NCBI GenBank assembly: GCA_023228865.1
Contig: JALOAH010000070.1
Location: 1-21,064 of the forward strand
DNA from: Porticoccaceae bacterium
Lineage (GTDB): Bacteria > Pseudomonadota > Gammaproteobacteria > Pseudomonadales > Porticoccaceae
DNA: 21,064 bases
Direction of reading: 5' to 3'
The first letter of the stretch is position 1. The number at the start of each line of letters is the position of its first letter. A model generated the notes under the pieces. That model saw only the letters and a program-made list of their open reading frames with translations. It did not search any database and had not been told where the DNA came from. A program made the translations under genes and the position numbers. Shown piece after piece: positions 1 through 7,739 of this stretch.

Positions 1-1125
1 GTTGACCTGGTGATGGAGGGCGGCGGCATGCTCGGTATAGCACTGGTCGGCTATACCTGGGCGCTGGAGCAGGCCGGTATTCGCTTTCTCGGTGTTGGCG
101 GCACCTCGGCGGGCTCCATCAACGCCCTTCTGGTGGCTGCCCTGGATGTGCCCGCGCAAGCGAAAAGCCCCAAATTGCTGCAATTGCTTGCCAGCAAGGA
201 TTTTTTTGATTTTGTCGACGGCGACAGCGACGCTGTGGACTTCATTGAAAGCTGGATTCAGGGTTCGGGCAAAATCAAACTTGCCTTCAAGGCCGCCCAG
301 GTCATTGACACCCTCAACGAGCGCTGGGGGCTGAATCCCGGCAGAGCTTTTGAAACCTGGATCAGGGATATTCTCGCTGCGGAAAATATTCACTGCCTGA
401 AAGATTTGCGCCAGCGCATGAACACCCTGCCAGACGGCCTGCGGGAGCGCAGTGGCGCCCTCCTCGACACCCCCGAGAAAGCCGCCAGCCGTCTTGCCAT
501 TGTTGCCGCCGATGTGGCGACAGAATCAAAAATCGTTTTTCCTGATCACGCCCATCTCTACTATGCCGAGCCGGACAAGGTCAATCCCGCCGCCTTTGTG
601 CGCGCCTCCATGTCGATCCCCTATTTTTTTGAACCCTACAAAATCAGCCCTCTGCCCCGCGATGCCGCCGCCGAAAAACGCTGGCAGACCGTGGGCTACG
701 ACAGCAAAAAAGAAAAAGGCGGGCTGCCCAGATACGGACTGTTTGTCGACGGCGGTATCATGTCGAACTTCCCCATAGATCTGTTCCACGATTACAGCGC
801 CGTTCCCAGCGCCCCCACCTTTGGCGTCAAGCTGCAATACGACAACCGTCGCCGCGATATCAAAGGCCCCCTGCAGCTGTTTGCCGCCATCTTCAATTCG
901 TCCCGCCACTGTCTCGACTATGATTTTCTGCACAAAAACCCGGACTACCGCCACCTCATTCAATGGATTCCCTGCCAACAATACAATTGGCTCGACTTTC
1001 GTATGAAAGAAAAGGACAAGGCCGGGTTATTTCGGGAAGGCGCCTTTCAGGCTCTCGACTTTTTGGAGAACTTTAACTGGCAAGCCTATAAACAGCTCCG
1101 TGAAACCCTGATTCGCACAGTATGA
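1..1125 (+). CDS. Patatin-like phospholipase, 5' truncated by window edge
   Basis: This is a serine hydrolase of the patatin family, expected to remove acyl chains from lipids. The reading frame is open from base 1, and the first residues (VDLVMEGGG) already belong to the conserved start of the fold, so the true start lies just upstream. The oxyanion-hole glycines (GGGMLG) come first. The nucleophile elbow GTSAG follows, with its serine codon at 106-108. The catalytic aspartate of the DGG motif is at 748-750, giving the usual Ser-Asp dyad. About 374 residues are visible, with no signal peptide or membrane segment in them. It ends 8 bases before the convergent yaiI gene, with no obvious terminator between. 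The family call is secure; the lipid substrate cannot be told from sequence. Confidence 0.88.
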   Translation, partial: VDLVMEGGGMLGIALVGYTWALEQAGIRFLGVGGTSAGSINALLVAALDVPAQAKSPKLLQLLASKDFFDFVDGDSDAVDFIESWIQGSGKIKLAFKAAQVIDTLNERWGLNPGRAFETWIRDILAAENIHCLKDLRQRMNTLPDGLRERSGALLDTPEKAASRLAIVAADVATESKIVFPDHAHLYYAEPDKVNPAAFVRASMSIPYFFEPYKISPLPRDAAAEKRWQTVGYDSKKEKGGLPRYGLFVDGGIMSNFPIDLFHDYSAVPSAPTFGVKLQYDNRRRDIKGPLQLFAAIFNSSRHCLDYDFLHKNPDYRHLIQWIPCQQYNWLDFRMKEKDKAGLFREGAFQALDFLENFNWQAYKQLRETLIRTV

Positions 1126-1133
1126 TTCTCAAA

Positions 1134-1592
1134 TCAGCCAGCAGAAGAACCATATTTCGCCAACAGCCTGTCCAGATTATTGGCGAATAACTGGCGATCC
1201 TTCTGGCTCATCACGGCAGGGCCGCCAGTTTGAACACCGCTGGCGCGCAGGTTTTCCATAAAATCGCGCATATTCAAGCGCGCGCGAATATTCTCTTTGG
1301 TGTACAACTCCCCCCTGGGGTTGAGGGCATGGGCGCCTTTGGCTACAACTTCTGCCGCCAGGGGAATATCCTGGGTCACCACCAAATCACCGGGCTGAAC
1401 ATTGGCGGCAATCTCGTTATCAGCAACATCAAAACCCTGGGACACCTGAACAGATCGAATCAGGGGAGATCCGGGCGTGGCAATAAACTGGTTGGCAACC
1501 AGGGTCAGCCTGGTGCCTGTGCGCAGCGCCGCGCGAAACAGAATTTCCCGGATTGCCACCGGACAGGCATCCGCATCTACCCAGATATCCAT
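1134..1592 (-). CDS. yaiI: YaiI/YqxD family protein (DUF188, UPF0178)
   Basis: A 152-residue protein that matches the YaiI/YqxD family over its full length. It begins [12 protein letters not shown]; the DADACP motif at residues 6-11 is the family hallmark. The fold is PIN-like, which suggests nuclease chemistry, but the cellular role is not established. A conserved TQDIPLA segment lies mid-protein and the tail is short and basic. The ATG is preceded by GGAG at 1603-1606, directly after the yjgR stop codon. Only 17 bases separate the two genes, so they are probably co-transcribed with yjgR first. The family is certain; the function is not. Confidence 0.9.
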   Translation of the reverse strand: MDIWVDADACPVAIREILFRAALRTGTRLTLVANQFIATPGSPLIRSVQVSQGFDVADNEIAANVQPGDLVVTQDIPLAAEVVAKGAHALNPRGELYTKENIRARLNMRDFMENLRASGVQTGGPAVMSQKDRQLFANNLDRLLAKYGSSAG

Positions 1593-1609
1593 AACCCTTT
1601 ACTCCAGAT

Positions 1610-3058
1610 TCAGCGCTTGCTCAGGGAACCAAGAATTCCGCGAATAATTTGCCTGCCCAGACTGCTGCCTATGGAGCGCGCTGCGCTTTTCGCCATGGCC
1701 TCAAAGATACTCTGCTGCTGTCCTGGCTTTGACTTCGCGCTGGCATTTTGCCCCGCCCCGTCGACAAGTTTTTGTCTGGCTTTTGCGCTGAGCAGTTCTG
1801 CTGCAGATTCCCGATCGAGTGGTTGGTCATAGCGTCCTTTATAGGGAGAACGACTCAACACCTCCTGTCTTTCGGCGGCGTCCAGGGGGCCAATACGGGA
1901 CTCGGGGGGAGCCACCAGCGCCCGCTCGACCACCGTCGGAGAGCCTTTATCATCCAGTACCGAAATCAGCGCTTCACCCACCCCCAGCTGGGTAATGGCG
2001 CTCTCCGTAGCAAAAGCGGGATTGGCGCGAAATGTCTGCGCCGCCACCCGCACCGCTTTTTGGTCTTTAGGGGTAAATGCGCGCAGTGCGTGCTGAATGC
2101 GGTTGCCCAGCTGGCCGAGAACCGAGTCGGGAATATCTGCGGGACTTTGGGAAATAAAATAGATACCCACGCCTTTAGAGCGAATCAGGCGCACCACCTG
2201 TTCAATTTTTTCCACCAAAACCGCTGGCGCGCGGTCGAACAGGAGATGGGCTTCATCAAAGAAAAACACCATTTTCGGTTTTTCCATATCGCCGACCTCC
2301 GGCAACTGCTCAAACAACTCGGAAATCAGCCACAGCAAAAAAATGCCATAGAGTCGGGGCTGGTGAATCAGCCGCGTGGCATCGAGAATATTGATCACGC
2401 CATTGCCACTAAAATCATTTTTGATGAAATCAAAAAGATCCAGCGCCGGTTCACCGAAAAACTCGGCGCCGCCCTGTTCTTCCAGCATCAGCACATTGCG
2501 TTGAATCGCGGCAATGCTGGCGGCGCTGACGCCGCCATAGTCTGTCTCCAGAGACTTGCGCTCCTCTTTCATCCAGGCCAGCATTGCCTGCAAATCTTTC
2601 ATATCGAGTAGCAACAGCCCCTGATCGTCGGCAACTTTGAAAGCTGTGTAAAGAACACCCATTTGCGTCTGGTTAAGGTCGAGAAAGTCGGCAAGCAACA
2701 GAGGCCCAAACTCAGACAGAGTGGTGCGCACGGGATGCCCCTGGTCACCAAACAGATCCCAAAACACCACCGGGTAAGCACGCTGGCGATAATCGGGAAC
2801 AGGAATCGCTTGCAGACGCTCATCAATTTTTTTATGGGGCTTGCCAGGGGCGGCCATGCCAGAGAGATCACCCTTAACATCGGCCATAAATACGGGTACG
2901 CCAGCGCGGGAGAACCCTTCTGCAAGCACCTGTAATGTCACGGTTTTGCCTGTACCCGTAGCTCCGGCGACAAGACCGTGGCGATTGGCCATCGCCAGAT
3001 TGAGCGCCACCGGGCGGCCAGCGACACCGCCAATAACAAAGGATTTGGGATATAGCAT
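1610..3058 (-). CDS. yjgR: HerA-like ATPase of the YjgR family (DUF853)
   Basis: A 482-residue P-loop ATPase of the FtsK/HerA type, equivalent to E. coli YjgR. The Walker A motif GATGTGKT is at residues 32-39. Walker B is a hydrophobic strand ending in DEAH at residues 268-271. A SQSPADIP segment near residue 303 is the sensor-like region typical of HerA relatives. The C-terminal 60 residues are basic and low in complexity, with a run of Ser, Ala, Lys and Gln. No membrane segment is present, so it is predicted to be cytoplasmic. Family members resemble DNA-pumping translocases, but the physiological role of YjgR is not well defined. It leads a two-gene unit with yaiI. The ATG at 3058 has only a weak ribosome site, but the N-terminal sequence matches the family start. 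Confidence 0.9.
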   Translation of the reverse strand: MLYPKSFVIGGVAGRPVALNLAMANRHGLVAGATGTGKTVTLQVLAEGFSRAGVPVFMADVKGDLSGMAAPGKPHKKIDERLQAIPVPDYRQRAYPVVFWDLFGDQGHPVRTTLSEFGPLLLADFLDLNQTQMGVLYTAFKVADDQGLLLLDMKDLQAMLAWMKEERKSLETDYGGVSAASIAAIQRNVLMLEEQGGAEFFGEPALDLFDFIKNDFSGNGVINILDATRLIHQPRLYGIFLLWLISELFEQLPEVGDMEKPKMVFFFDEAHLLFDRAPAVLVEKIEQVVRLIRSKGVGIYFISQSPADIPDSVLGQLGNRIQHALRAFTPKDQKAVRVAAQTFRANPAFATESAITQLGVGEALISVLDDKGSPTVVERALVAPPESRIGPLDAAERQEVLSRSPYKGRYDQPLDRESAAELLSAKARQKLVDGAGQNASAKSKPGQQQSIFEAMAKSAARSIGSSLGRQIIRGILGSLSKR

Positions 3059-3207
3059 GGGTACTGCCCCGGTTTTCTAAGAGCCTGAATACTCCATTAA
3101 AAACCACCGCCAAAGCAAGAACAATTGCGCGCCAACGCCACAGAAAGAGAATGTCGCCGCGCCAGCATCACCAAAGCTGTGGGGCTGTTGCCGACAACCC
3201 CAGCGGA

Positions 3208-3612
3208 TTAATTGCACCGTTGCCGGGTTAACCGTATTATAGGTTGACCTCGGTAATACCTGACCTTGGCAGAGGCCGGTGTCGGTTGCGCCATAACTGC
3301 AGACGACAAAGTACCGCTGTCTTTGAGAAGAGAGTCCTTCACTTTCTGGGCAAACTCCATGACGGAATTTTCTTTAGCTTTGCTATTCGCAGCGCGACCA
3401 TATCGCGCACTCCAGTCGCCACCGGCAAGAACCATAAAATACTGGAGCATTCCCTGCAAAAGATCGTCCTTGATTGCTGCCATATCCACCAGTTTGACCA
3501 TCAAATCCCGATCAGACATATTCAGGGTTATGTTGTGATTAGCCTTGGTGTGACGCTTTACCCTCATCAGCAAATCAACCATTTCTTTGTTACACAGAAT
3601 ACCTGTATCCAT
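3208..3612 (-). CDS. Hypothetical protein, 134 aa
   Basis: I do not recognise this protein. The frame has a good ribosome site, GGAG seven bases before the ATG, which supports real translation. The first ~70 residues look helical and alternate charged and hydrophobic residues (MVDLLMRVKRHTKAN, then MAAIKDDLLQGMLQYFMVLAGGDWSARYG). The C-terminal third is rich in Ala, Ser, Pro and Gln and ends with YYRGQPI and a basic tail. There is no signal peptide, membrane segment or metal motif. It appears monocistronic: yjgR lies 149 bases downstream on the same strand, and the next gene upstream is divergent. A weak hairpin at 3180-3201 follows the stop but lacks a T-tract. Confidence 0.6.
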   Translation of the reverse strand: MDTGILCNKEMVDLLMRVKRHTKANHNITLNMSDRDLMVKLVDMAAIKDDLLQGMLQYFMVLAGGDWSARYGRAANSKAKENSVMEFAQKVKDSLLKDSGTLSSAVMAQPTPASAKVRYYRGQPIIRLTRQRCN

Positions 3613-3714
3613 TGTTTACTCCTAAATTTCAAAACAGCTCGGCACTTAAGGAATAAGCATAATATGTGCCATTTTCAATATCAGCCAAAGTGACCTAAGG
3701 AAATTCTGGTTAAT

Positions 3715-3788
3715 GTCATTCCCGCGCAGACGGGAATCTATAATCCCTTGATTTTTCTGGGCTCCCGCCCAAGCGGGAGTGACGAAAA
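3715..3788. repeat. REP-like double hairpin (GTCATTCCCGC type)
   Basis: Two adjacent palindromes sit here. The first pairs ATTCCCG (3718-3724) with CGGGAAT (3731-3737). The second pairs CTCCCGC (3762-3768) with GCGGGAG (3773-3779). The outer arms GTCATTCCCGC and GCGGGAGTGAC can also pair with one another. The right edge GCGGGAGTGACGAAAA recurs, inverted and with one change, inside the MITE at 14889-14970. No coding capacity. The element lies in the 395-base gap between the 134-aa gene and the divergent Yip1-family gene. I see no other supported feature in that gap. Confidence 0.7.
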
Positions 3789-4007
3789 CAGAACTAATCA
3801 GAGTCTCCCTAAAGCATCTTATAAAACTTTAATCACAACTGGCCGTGACGAGCACTGCAAGATGCACCCAAAACAACTCCAGCCGCATTAACTGTGCGCA
3901 AAAACAAAGGGCGGTAAAAGTCACTATACATATGGCAAAAACACGCTATCATTCAGTGGTCGAAGGACATTCGGCTTTATAACGGATCAAACACAGCGAG
4001 AAGGAAT

Positions 4008-4685
4008 ATGACTGAACAGAATACGTTTGACATCAACAAGGTAATTGCCGAAGCCAAGCTGGTGATTACCGCTCCCACCACCTACTTTCAGGGCATGCCC
4101 AAAAGTGGCGGCCTGACCAACCCCCTTATCTTCATTCTGGTAATGGCCGTTGCCATGGGGGTTATCACAGCCATTTTGTCGTTTTTTGGCTCTGCGGCGG
4201 GCATGCTGGCCGCAGGCATTGGCGCTGTTATCTTTGTTCCCATCGCTGCACTCATCGGAGCCTTTATCGGCTCGGCGATTCTTTTTGTCATCTGGAAACT
4301 CATGGGCTCGGAGCAAAATTACGAGGTTGCTTTTCGTTGTTTTGCCGCCGCCACCGCCATTTATCCAGTAATCGCCATCCTCGCCATAATCCCCTATATC
4401 GGCAGCATCATCGGCGTCATCTGGGGCAGCTATTTAATGATTGAAGCCAGCGTCGCCGTTCATGGCCGCGAGCGCAAAACCGCCACCTTGGTTTTTGGCA
4501 TTCTCGCCGTCCTGCTGATTATTTCCAACATCAGCAGCGAATACGCCTCCCGAAAAATGGCGGATCGCATGGAAGAAATGGGCACCATGCTCGAAGATTA
4601 CGAAAATCTTCCTCCCGACGAGGCCGGCAAGAAAATGGGCGAATTTTTAAAGGGTATGGAACAGGGCATGGGCAATCAGGAATAA
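4008..4685 (+). CDS. Yip1-family integral membrane protein
   Basis: A 225-residue inner-membrane protein with the Yip1/YIPF architecture. About 25 hydrophilic residues (KVIAEAKLVITAPTTYFQGM) lead into five or six hydrophobic helices between residues ~40 and ~180. The helices contain repeated Gly/Ala/Ile stretches such as IAALIGAFIGSAILFVIWKLMG. The final ~45 residues are acidic and soluble. The motif P-x-x-YF before the first helix is typical of bacterial Yip1 proteins. AAGGA lies a few bases before the ATG. The function of bacterial members is unknown. The aldo/keto reductase follows 141 bases later on the same strand, without clear sign of coupling. Confidence 0.8.
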   Translation: MTEQNTFDINKVIAEAKLVITAPTTYFQGMPKSGGLTNPLIFILVMAVAMGVITAILSFFGSAAGMLAAGIGAVIFVPIAALIGAFIGSAILFVIWKLMGSEQNYEVAFRCFAAATAIYPVIAILAIIPYIGSIIGVIWGSYLMIEASVAVHGRERKTATLVFGILAVLLIISNISSEYASRKMADRMEEMGTMLEDYENLPPDEAGKKMGEFLKGMEQGMGNQE

Positions 4686-4826
4686 TCTCCGCAGCCAACG
4701 CCAGCCAACAACGCCAAAACTCTTGTTATCCCCCCACCCTGCCACCCCGGCAGGGTTATGGCCTTACTGCCACTGTCGGCATCGCCATCATGTATACCGA
4801 CTCAAATGTAAAAAAAGGAAAATACC

Positions 4827-5936
4827 ATGCCCCAACACCAATACTACAGCCTCGGCCACTCCGGCCTCAGAGTCAGCCGCCTCTCCCTTGGCACCATGAC
4901 CTTTGGCACAGAATGGGGCTGGGGCTCTGACCAGGACACCGCTCGAGCCATTTTTAATCGCTACATCGATAGCGGCGGCAATTTACTCGATACCGCCGAC
5001 ATGTATACCGGCGGTGTCAGCGAGCAATGGGTAGGGGAATTCATCAAGGAACGCAACCTCCGCGACCAGGTCATTGTTACCACCAAATTCAGCTTTAACA
5101 CCGATCCGGCCAACCCCAACAGCGGTGGCAATGGCCGAAAAAATATCATGCGCGCCGTTGACGCCTCACTGATACGCCTCAAAACTGACTATATCGATCT
5201 CTACTTGCTTCACAACTGGGACAAAATCACTCCGGTTGAAGAGGTCATGCGCACCTTTGAAGACCTGGTGCGCGCCGGCAAGATTCGCTATGCGGGATTA
5301 TCCAACGTGCCCTCATGGTACGCCAGCCGCGCGCAAACCATCGCCGAATTTCGCGGCAGCGAGCCCATTGCCGCATTGCAAATGGCCTATTCCCTCACCA
5401 ATCGCAACATCGAAGCTGAATATGTTGCCCTCGGCACCCAGTACGGCATGGGAATTATGGCGTGGAGTCCCCTTGGCGGCGGCCTGCTATCAGGCAAATA
5501 CAAACCATCCGAGACCGGAAAATTTGGCCAGGGTCGCCTTCAGGACGTCAAACATCCGGCATTCGCGGAATTCAGCGCCCGCAACTTTGCCATCGTTGCC
5601 GAAGTGGAAAATATCGCCAGGGAACTGGGGCGCAGCATGTCTCAGATCGCCATCAACTGGGCGGCCAATCGCCCTGGCGTCGCCACAGTGATTGTTGGCG
5701 CCACCAAACTCGCGCAACTGAACGACAATTTACAGGCTCTCGACTTTGCCATTCCTGAAGAGCTGGTTGCCAGACTGGACGCCACCAGTGCTGTAGAACT
5801 CCCCTACCCCTACAACTATTTCGAACCCATCATGCAGGCACCCATGGTTGGCGCCAGCACCGTGGGCGACAAACCTCCGGGCTACAACCCCTCGACATTA
5901 ATCGTCGGGGAGAGTACGAACATCCCTCAAGATTAA
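4827..5936 (+). CDS. Aldo/keto reductase (NADPH-dependent oxidoreductase)
   Basis: A 369-residue TIM-barrel oxidoreductase that reduces aldehydes or ketones with NAD(P)H. The full catalytic tetrad can be placed: Asp55 and Tyr60 in DTADMY, Lys87 in TTKFSF and His129 in LLHNWD. The family landmarks LGTMTFG (residues 21-27) and WSPLGGGLLSGKY are present, and the cofactor-binding C-terminal barrel segment (residues ~285-300) is clear. It resembles the bacterial group annotated as predicted oxidoreductases related to YajO or Tas. The tail past residue ~330 is Pro/Gly-rich and longer than usual. A purine-rich site (AAAGGA) precedes the ATG. The substrate is unknown. Confidence 0.92.
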   Translation: MPQHQYYSLGHSGLRVSRLSLGTMTFGTEWGWGSDQDTARAIFNRYIDSGGNLLDTADMYTGGVSEQWVGEFIKERNLRDQVIVTTKFSFNTDPANPNSGGNGRKNIMRAVDASLIRLKTDYIDLYLLHNWDKITPVEEVMRTFEDLVRAGKIRYAGLSNVPSWYASRAQTIAEFRGSEPIAALQMAYSLTNRNIEAEYVALGTQYGMGIMAWSPLGGGLLSGKYKPSETGKFGQGRLQDVKHPAFAEFSARNFAIVAEVENIARELGRSMSQIAINWAANRPGVATVIVGATKLAQLNDNLQALDFAIPEELVARLDATSAVELPYPYNYFEPIMQAPMVGASTVGDKPPGYNPSTLIVGESTNIPQD

Positions 5937-6023
5937 AACCTGGGGCCGCTCTCGCCTTTCCACCATTTCGAAAGCCGGCAGTGCGTATTGGCCTCAACGC
6001 CTGCCGCCCTACCCAGTAATGCT

Positions 6024-6158
6024 TCACTGAAAAGAACCGTCGGCAGTGATCACCAGATAAGCCTCGATGCTGCCTATTGTCTGAATTTTCGCTCTGGGAT
6101 CCATGGATTTGAGCCTGTCCCGGTGCAATTGCCAGCCTGATATACCCTGATCTGCCAT
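6024..6158 (-). CDS. Possible small ORF, 44 aa
   Basis: A short open frame in the 307-base gap between the aldo/keto reductase and marR. It starts ATG-GCA-GAT-CAG and ends GSFQ then TGA. The product is mixed and protein-like (RLKSMDPRAKIQTIGSIEAY), not low complexity, but no ribosome site is visible and I recognise no family. It could be a small gene, the tail of a decayed gene, or chance. Apart from the marR promoter region at the right end, I see nothing else in this gap. Confidence 0.2.
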   Translation of the reverse strand: MADQGISGWQLHRDRLKSMDPRAKIQTIGSIEAYLVITADGSFQ

Positions 6159-6214
6159 TGATGGAAATCGGCTTTTTTTACCCTCGATCCTTTCATAGCT
6201 ATCATGAGCATGCT

Positions 6215-6237
6215 TATAATGATTATGTAATTACATA
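6215..6237 (+). promoter_or_regulatory. Candidate promoter and MarR operator upstream of marR-emrAB
   Basis: A perfect -10 hexamer TATAAT lies at 6215-6220. Immediately downstream, at 6224-6237, is a perfect 14-bp palindrome, TATGTAATTACATA. It would sit across the transcription start, 15 bases before the earliest marR start codon. A second odd palindrome, ATAATGATTAT (6216-6226), overlaps it. AT-rich palindromes over the promoter are the usual binding sites of MarR-family repressors that control their own operon. No good -35 box is seen. The position and symmetry are observed; the regulation is inferred. Confidence 0.5.
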
Positions 6238-6252
6238 TCCCTGTTGAACGCC

Positions 6253-6690
6253 ATGACCATCAAAGCCCACAAACCCTCTCCCTTGGGGTTTCTCGTTACA
6301 GACATCGCCCGTCTGATGCGCCGCCGATTCGACCAGCGGATATCCGAATACGGTTTCACTCAAACCCAGTGGCGAGCCATTTTGGTACTGTCCGCCAACC
6401 CCGGCGCATCCCAGAAAGCCATCGCTGAACTTCTTGAAATTCAGCCTATTTCCCTGGCGCGGCTGATGGATCGCATGGAGGCTGGCGGCTGGGTGGAGCG
6501 CCACCCCGACCCCAACGACCGCCGCGCGGTAAAGCTTTTCCTCACTGCAAAAGCTGCACCCATACTGGGGATTGCCAGCGAGTGCTCAAAGGATGTTATG
6601 GCGACAGCGACAAAAGGCATGAGCAAAAGCCAGCGCCAGGAGCTGCTCAGTCTTTTAGTGATCGTCAAGGACAACCTGTCTGATCTTTAA
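6253..6690 (+). CDS. MarR-family transcriptional regulator of the efflux operon
   Basis: A winged helix-turn-helix regulator of about 145 residues. An N-terminal dimerisation helix (LVTDIARLMRRRFDQRI) is followed by the DNA-binding wing region. The recognition helix lies in IQPISLARLMDRME, and the signature wing D-P-N-D-R-R-A-V-K-L-F-L-T follows. I chose the ATG at 6253. An in-frame TTG at 6244 would add three residues. Neither has a strong Shine-Dalgarno site. It heads the run marR-emrA-emrB, so it is probably the local repressor, released by a substrate of the pump, as in other MarR/EmrR systems. The ligand is unknown. Confidence 0.88.
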   Translation: MTIKAHKPSPLGFLVTDIARLMRRRFDQRISEYGFTQTQWRAILVLSANPGASQKAIAELLEIQPISLARLMDRMEAGGWVERHPDPNDRRAVKLFLTAKAAPILGIASECSKDVMATATKGMSKSQRQELLSLLVIVKDNLSDL

Positions 6691-6737
6691 ATTACCCCCT
6701 GCCAGCCCGCTGGCTGATGTTGCTGTGGAGGCAAAGG

Positions 6738-7739
6738 ATGACACAACGAAATCGCCGCATATTGATCTACGGCATCCCGCTATTTGCCGCGCTTATTATT
6801 GCCGTTCTGTGGGCCTATAGTGGCCGCTATATCGCAACCGACAACGCCTACGTCAAGGCGACACAAACCCATATCAGCCCGGAAGTATCCGGTCTGATAG
6901 CCGAGGTCATGGTGCGGGAAAATCAAAAAATTAACGCTGGCGATGAACTCTTCCGCATCCATTCATCAACATTTGTGGCCGCTATCGAAGGCCTCGAAGC
7001 CGCATTGGAAAGTATTCGTATTGAAGTGGAAACCCAGCGAGCGGCCTATTTGCTCAAAAAGGAAGAATTGATACTGGCGGAAGAGAATTTGCATTTCGCC
7101 ACCAGTGAACACGAGCGCCAGTCGCGGCTGGCGCAAAAAGGCATGAACTCCGAAAGTCAGCTCGACCGATCCGCCCACGAACGCCAGGTAGCCCGGCAAA
7201 CCATTAAAGTGATTAAGGAGGATTTGAAGCGACTGCTGGCCGCGCTGCAGGGCAATCCTGATCTTGTAACTGAGCAGCACCCCCGCTACCTCACCGCCCT
7301 TGCGGAACTTCGCCAGGCGCAGCTTGATCTTGAGCATACCCATGTGCTGTCGCCACTGAGCGGCGTTGCCGCAAAAACACCCAATGCTGGACAATATGTT
7401 GAGACCGGTAAAGCGGTGATGACGGTGGTCAGTTCCGGCAAGCGCTGGGTGGAAGCCAACTACATGGAAACCCAGTTGACCAAAGTTGTTCCTGGAATGC
7501 CCGCCACCATTAAAATTGATACTTACCCCAACCATGAATGGCGTGGCAAAGTCGAAAGCATCAGCCCCGCCACCGGTGCCGAGTACGCCATTCTTCCGCC
7601 ACAAAACGCCACTGGCAACTGGGTCAAAATTACTCAGCGAATTCCGGTGCGAATCAGCATAGAGCCCCGCGAGGGCGACCCCCTACTCGTCAAAGGCATG
7701 ACGGCGGAAGTGGAAATTGACACCGGAACCTACCATTGA
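6738..7739 (+). CDS. emrA: EmrA/HlyD-type membrane fusion protein of a multidrug efflux system
   Basis: The periplasmic adaptor that links an inner-membrane exporter to an outer-membrane channel. The protein has one N-terminal membrane anchor (residues ~8-28). The hallmark ATDNAYVKA follows, then a lipoyl-like half-motif (ISPEVSGLIAEVMV), a long alpha-helical hairpin rich in Glu, Leu and Gln (residues ~75-195), the second lipoyl half (LSPLSGVAAKTPNAGQYVETG), and a beta-barrel domain. I chose the ATG at 6738 because GGAGG at 6727-6731 lies six bases upstream. An ATG at 6717 would lengthen it by seven residues but has no ribosome site. The stop overlaps the start of emrB. Confidence 0.9.
   Translation: MTQRNRRILIYGIPLFAALIIAVLWAYSGRYIATDNAYVKATQTHISPEVSGLIAEVMVRENQKINAGDELFRIHSSTFVAAIEGLEAALESIRIEVETQRAAYLLKKEELILAEENLHFATSEHERQSRLAQKGMNSESQLDRSAHERQVARQTIKVIKEDLKRLLAALQGNPDLVTEQHPRYLTALAELRQAQLDLEHTHVLSPLSGVAAKTPNAGQYVETGKAVMTVVSSGKRWVEANYMETQLTKVVPGMPATIKIDTYPNHEWRGKVESISPATGAEYAILPPQNATGNWVKITQRIPVRISIEPREGDPLLVKGMTAEVEIDTGTYH

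Noticed and set aside
1230..1832. Plus-strand frame of 200 codons antisense to yaiI and the end of yjgR
   Set aside because: It overlaps two recognised genes on the other strand and has no ribosome site or motif.
1748..2611. Plus-strand frame of 287 codons antisense to yjgR
   Set aside because: The opposite strand encodes a full HerA-like ATPase with Walker A and B. The antisense product has no domain pattern and is a codon-bias shadow.
4737..4755. CCCTGCC/GGCAGGG hairpin after the Yip1-family gene as a terminator
   Set aside because: The stem is good but no T-tract follows on either strand, so it is not listed as a terminator.
5830..6027. Minus-strand 65-codon frame at the end of the aldo/keto reductase
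   Set aside because: Overlaps a secure gene and is rich in Arg, Cys and Pro, as expected from an antisense shadow.
6966..7604. Minus-strand frame of 212 codons inside emrA
   Set aside because: The EmrA frame has a full adaptor architecture; the antisense translation is Gly/Phe-rich with no family pattern.
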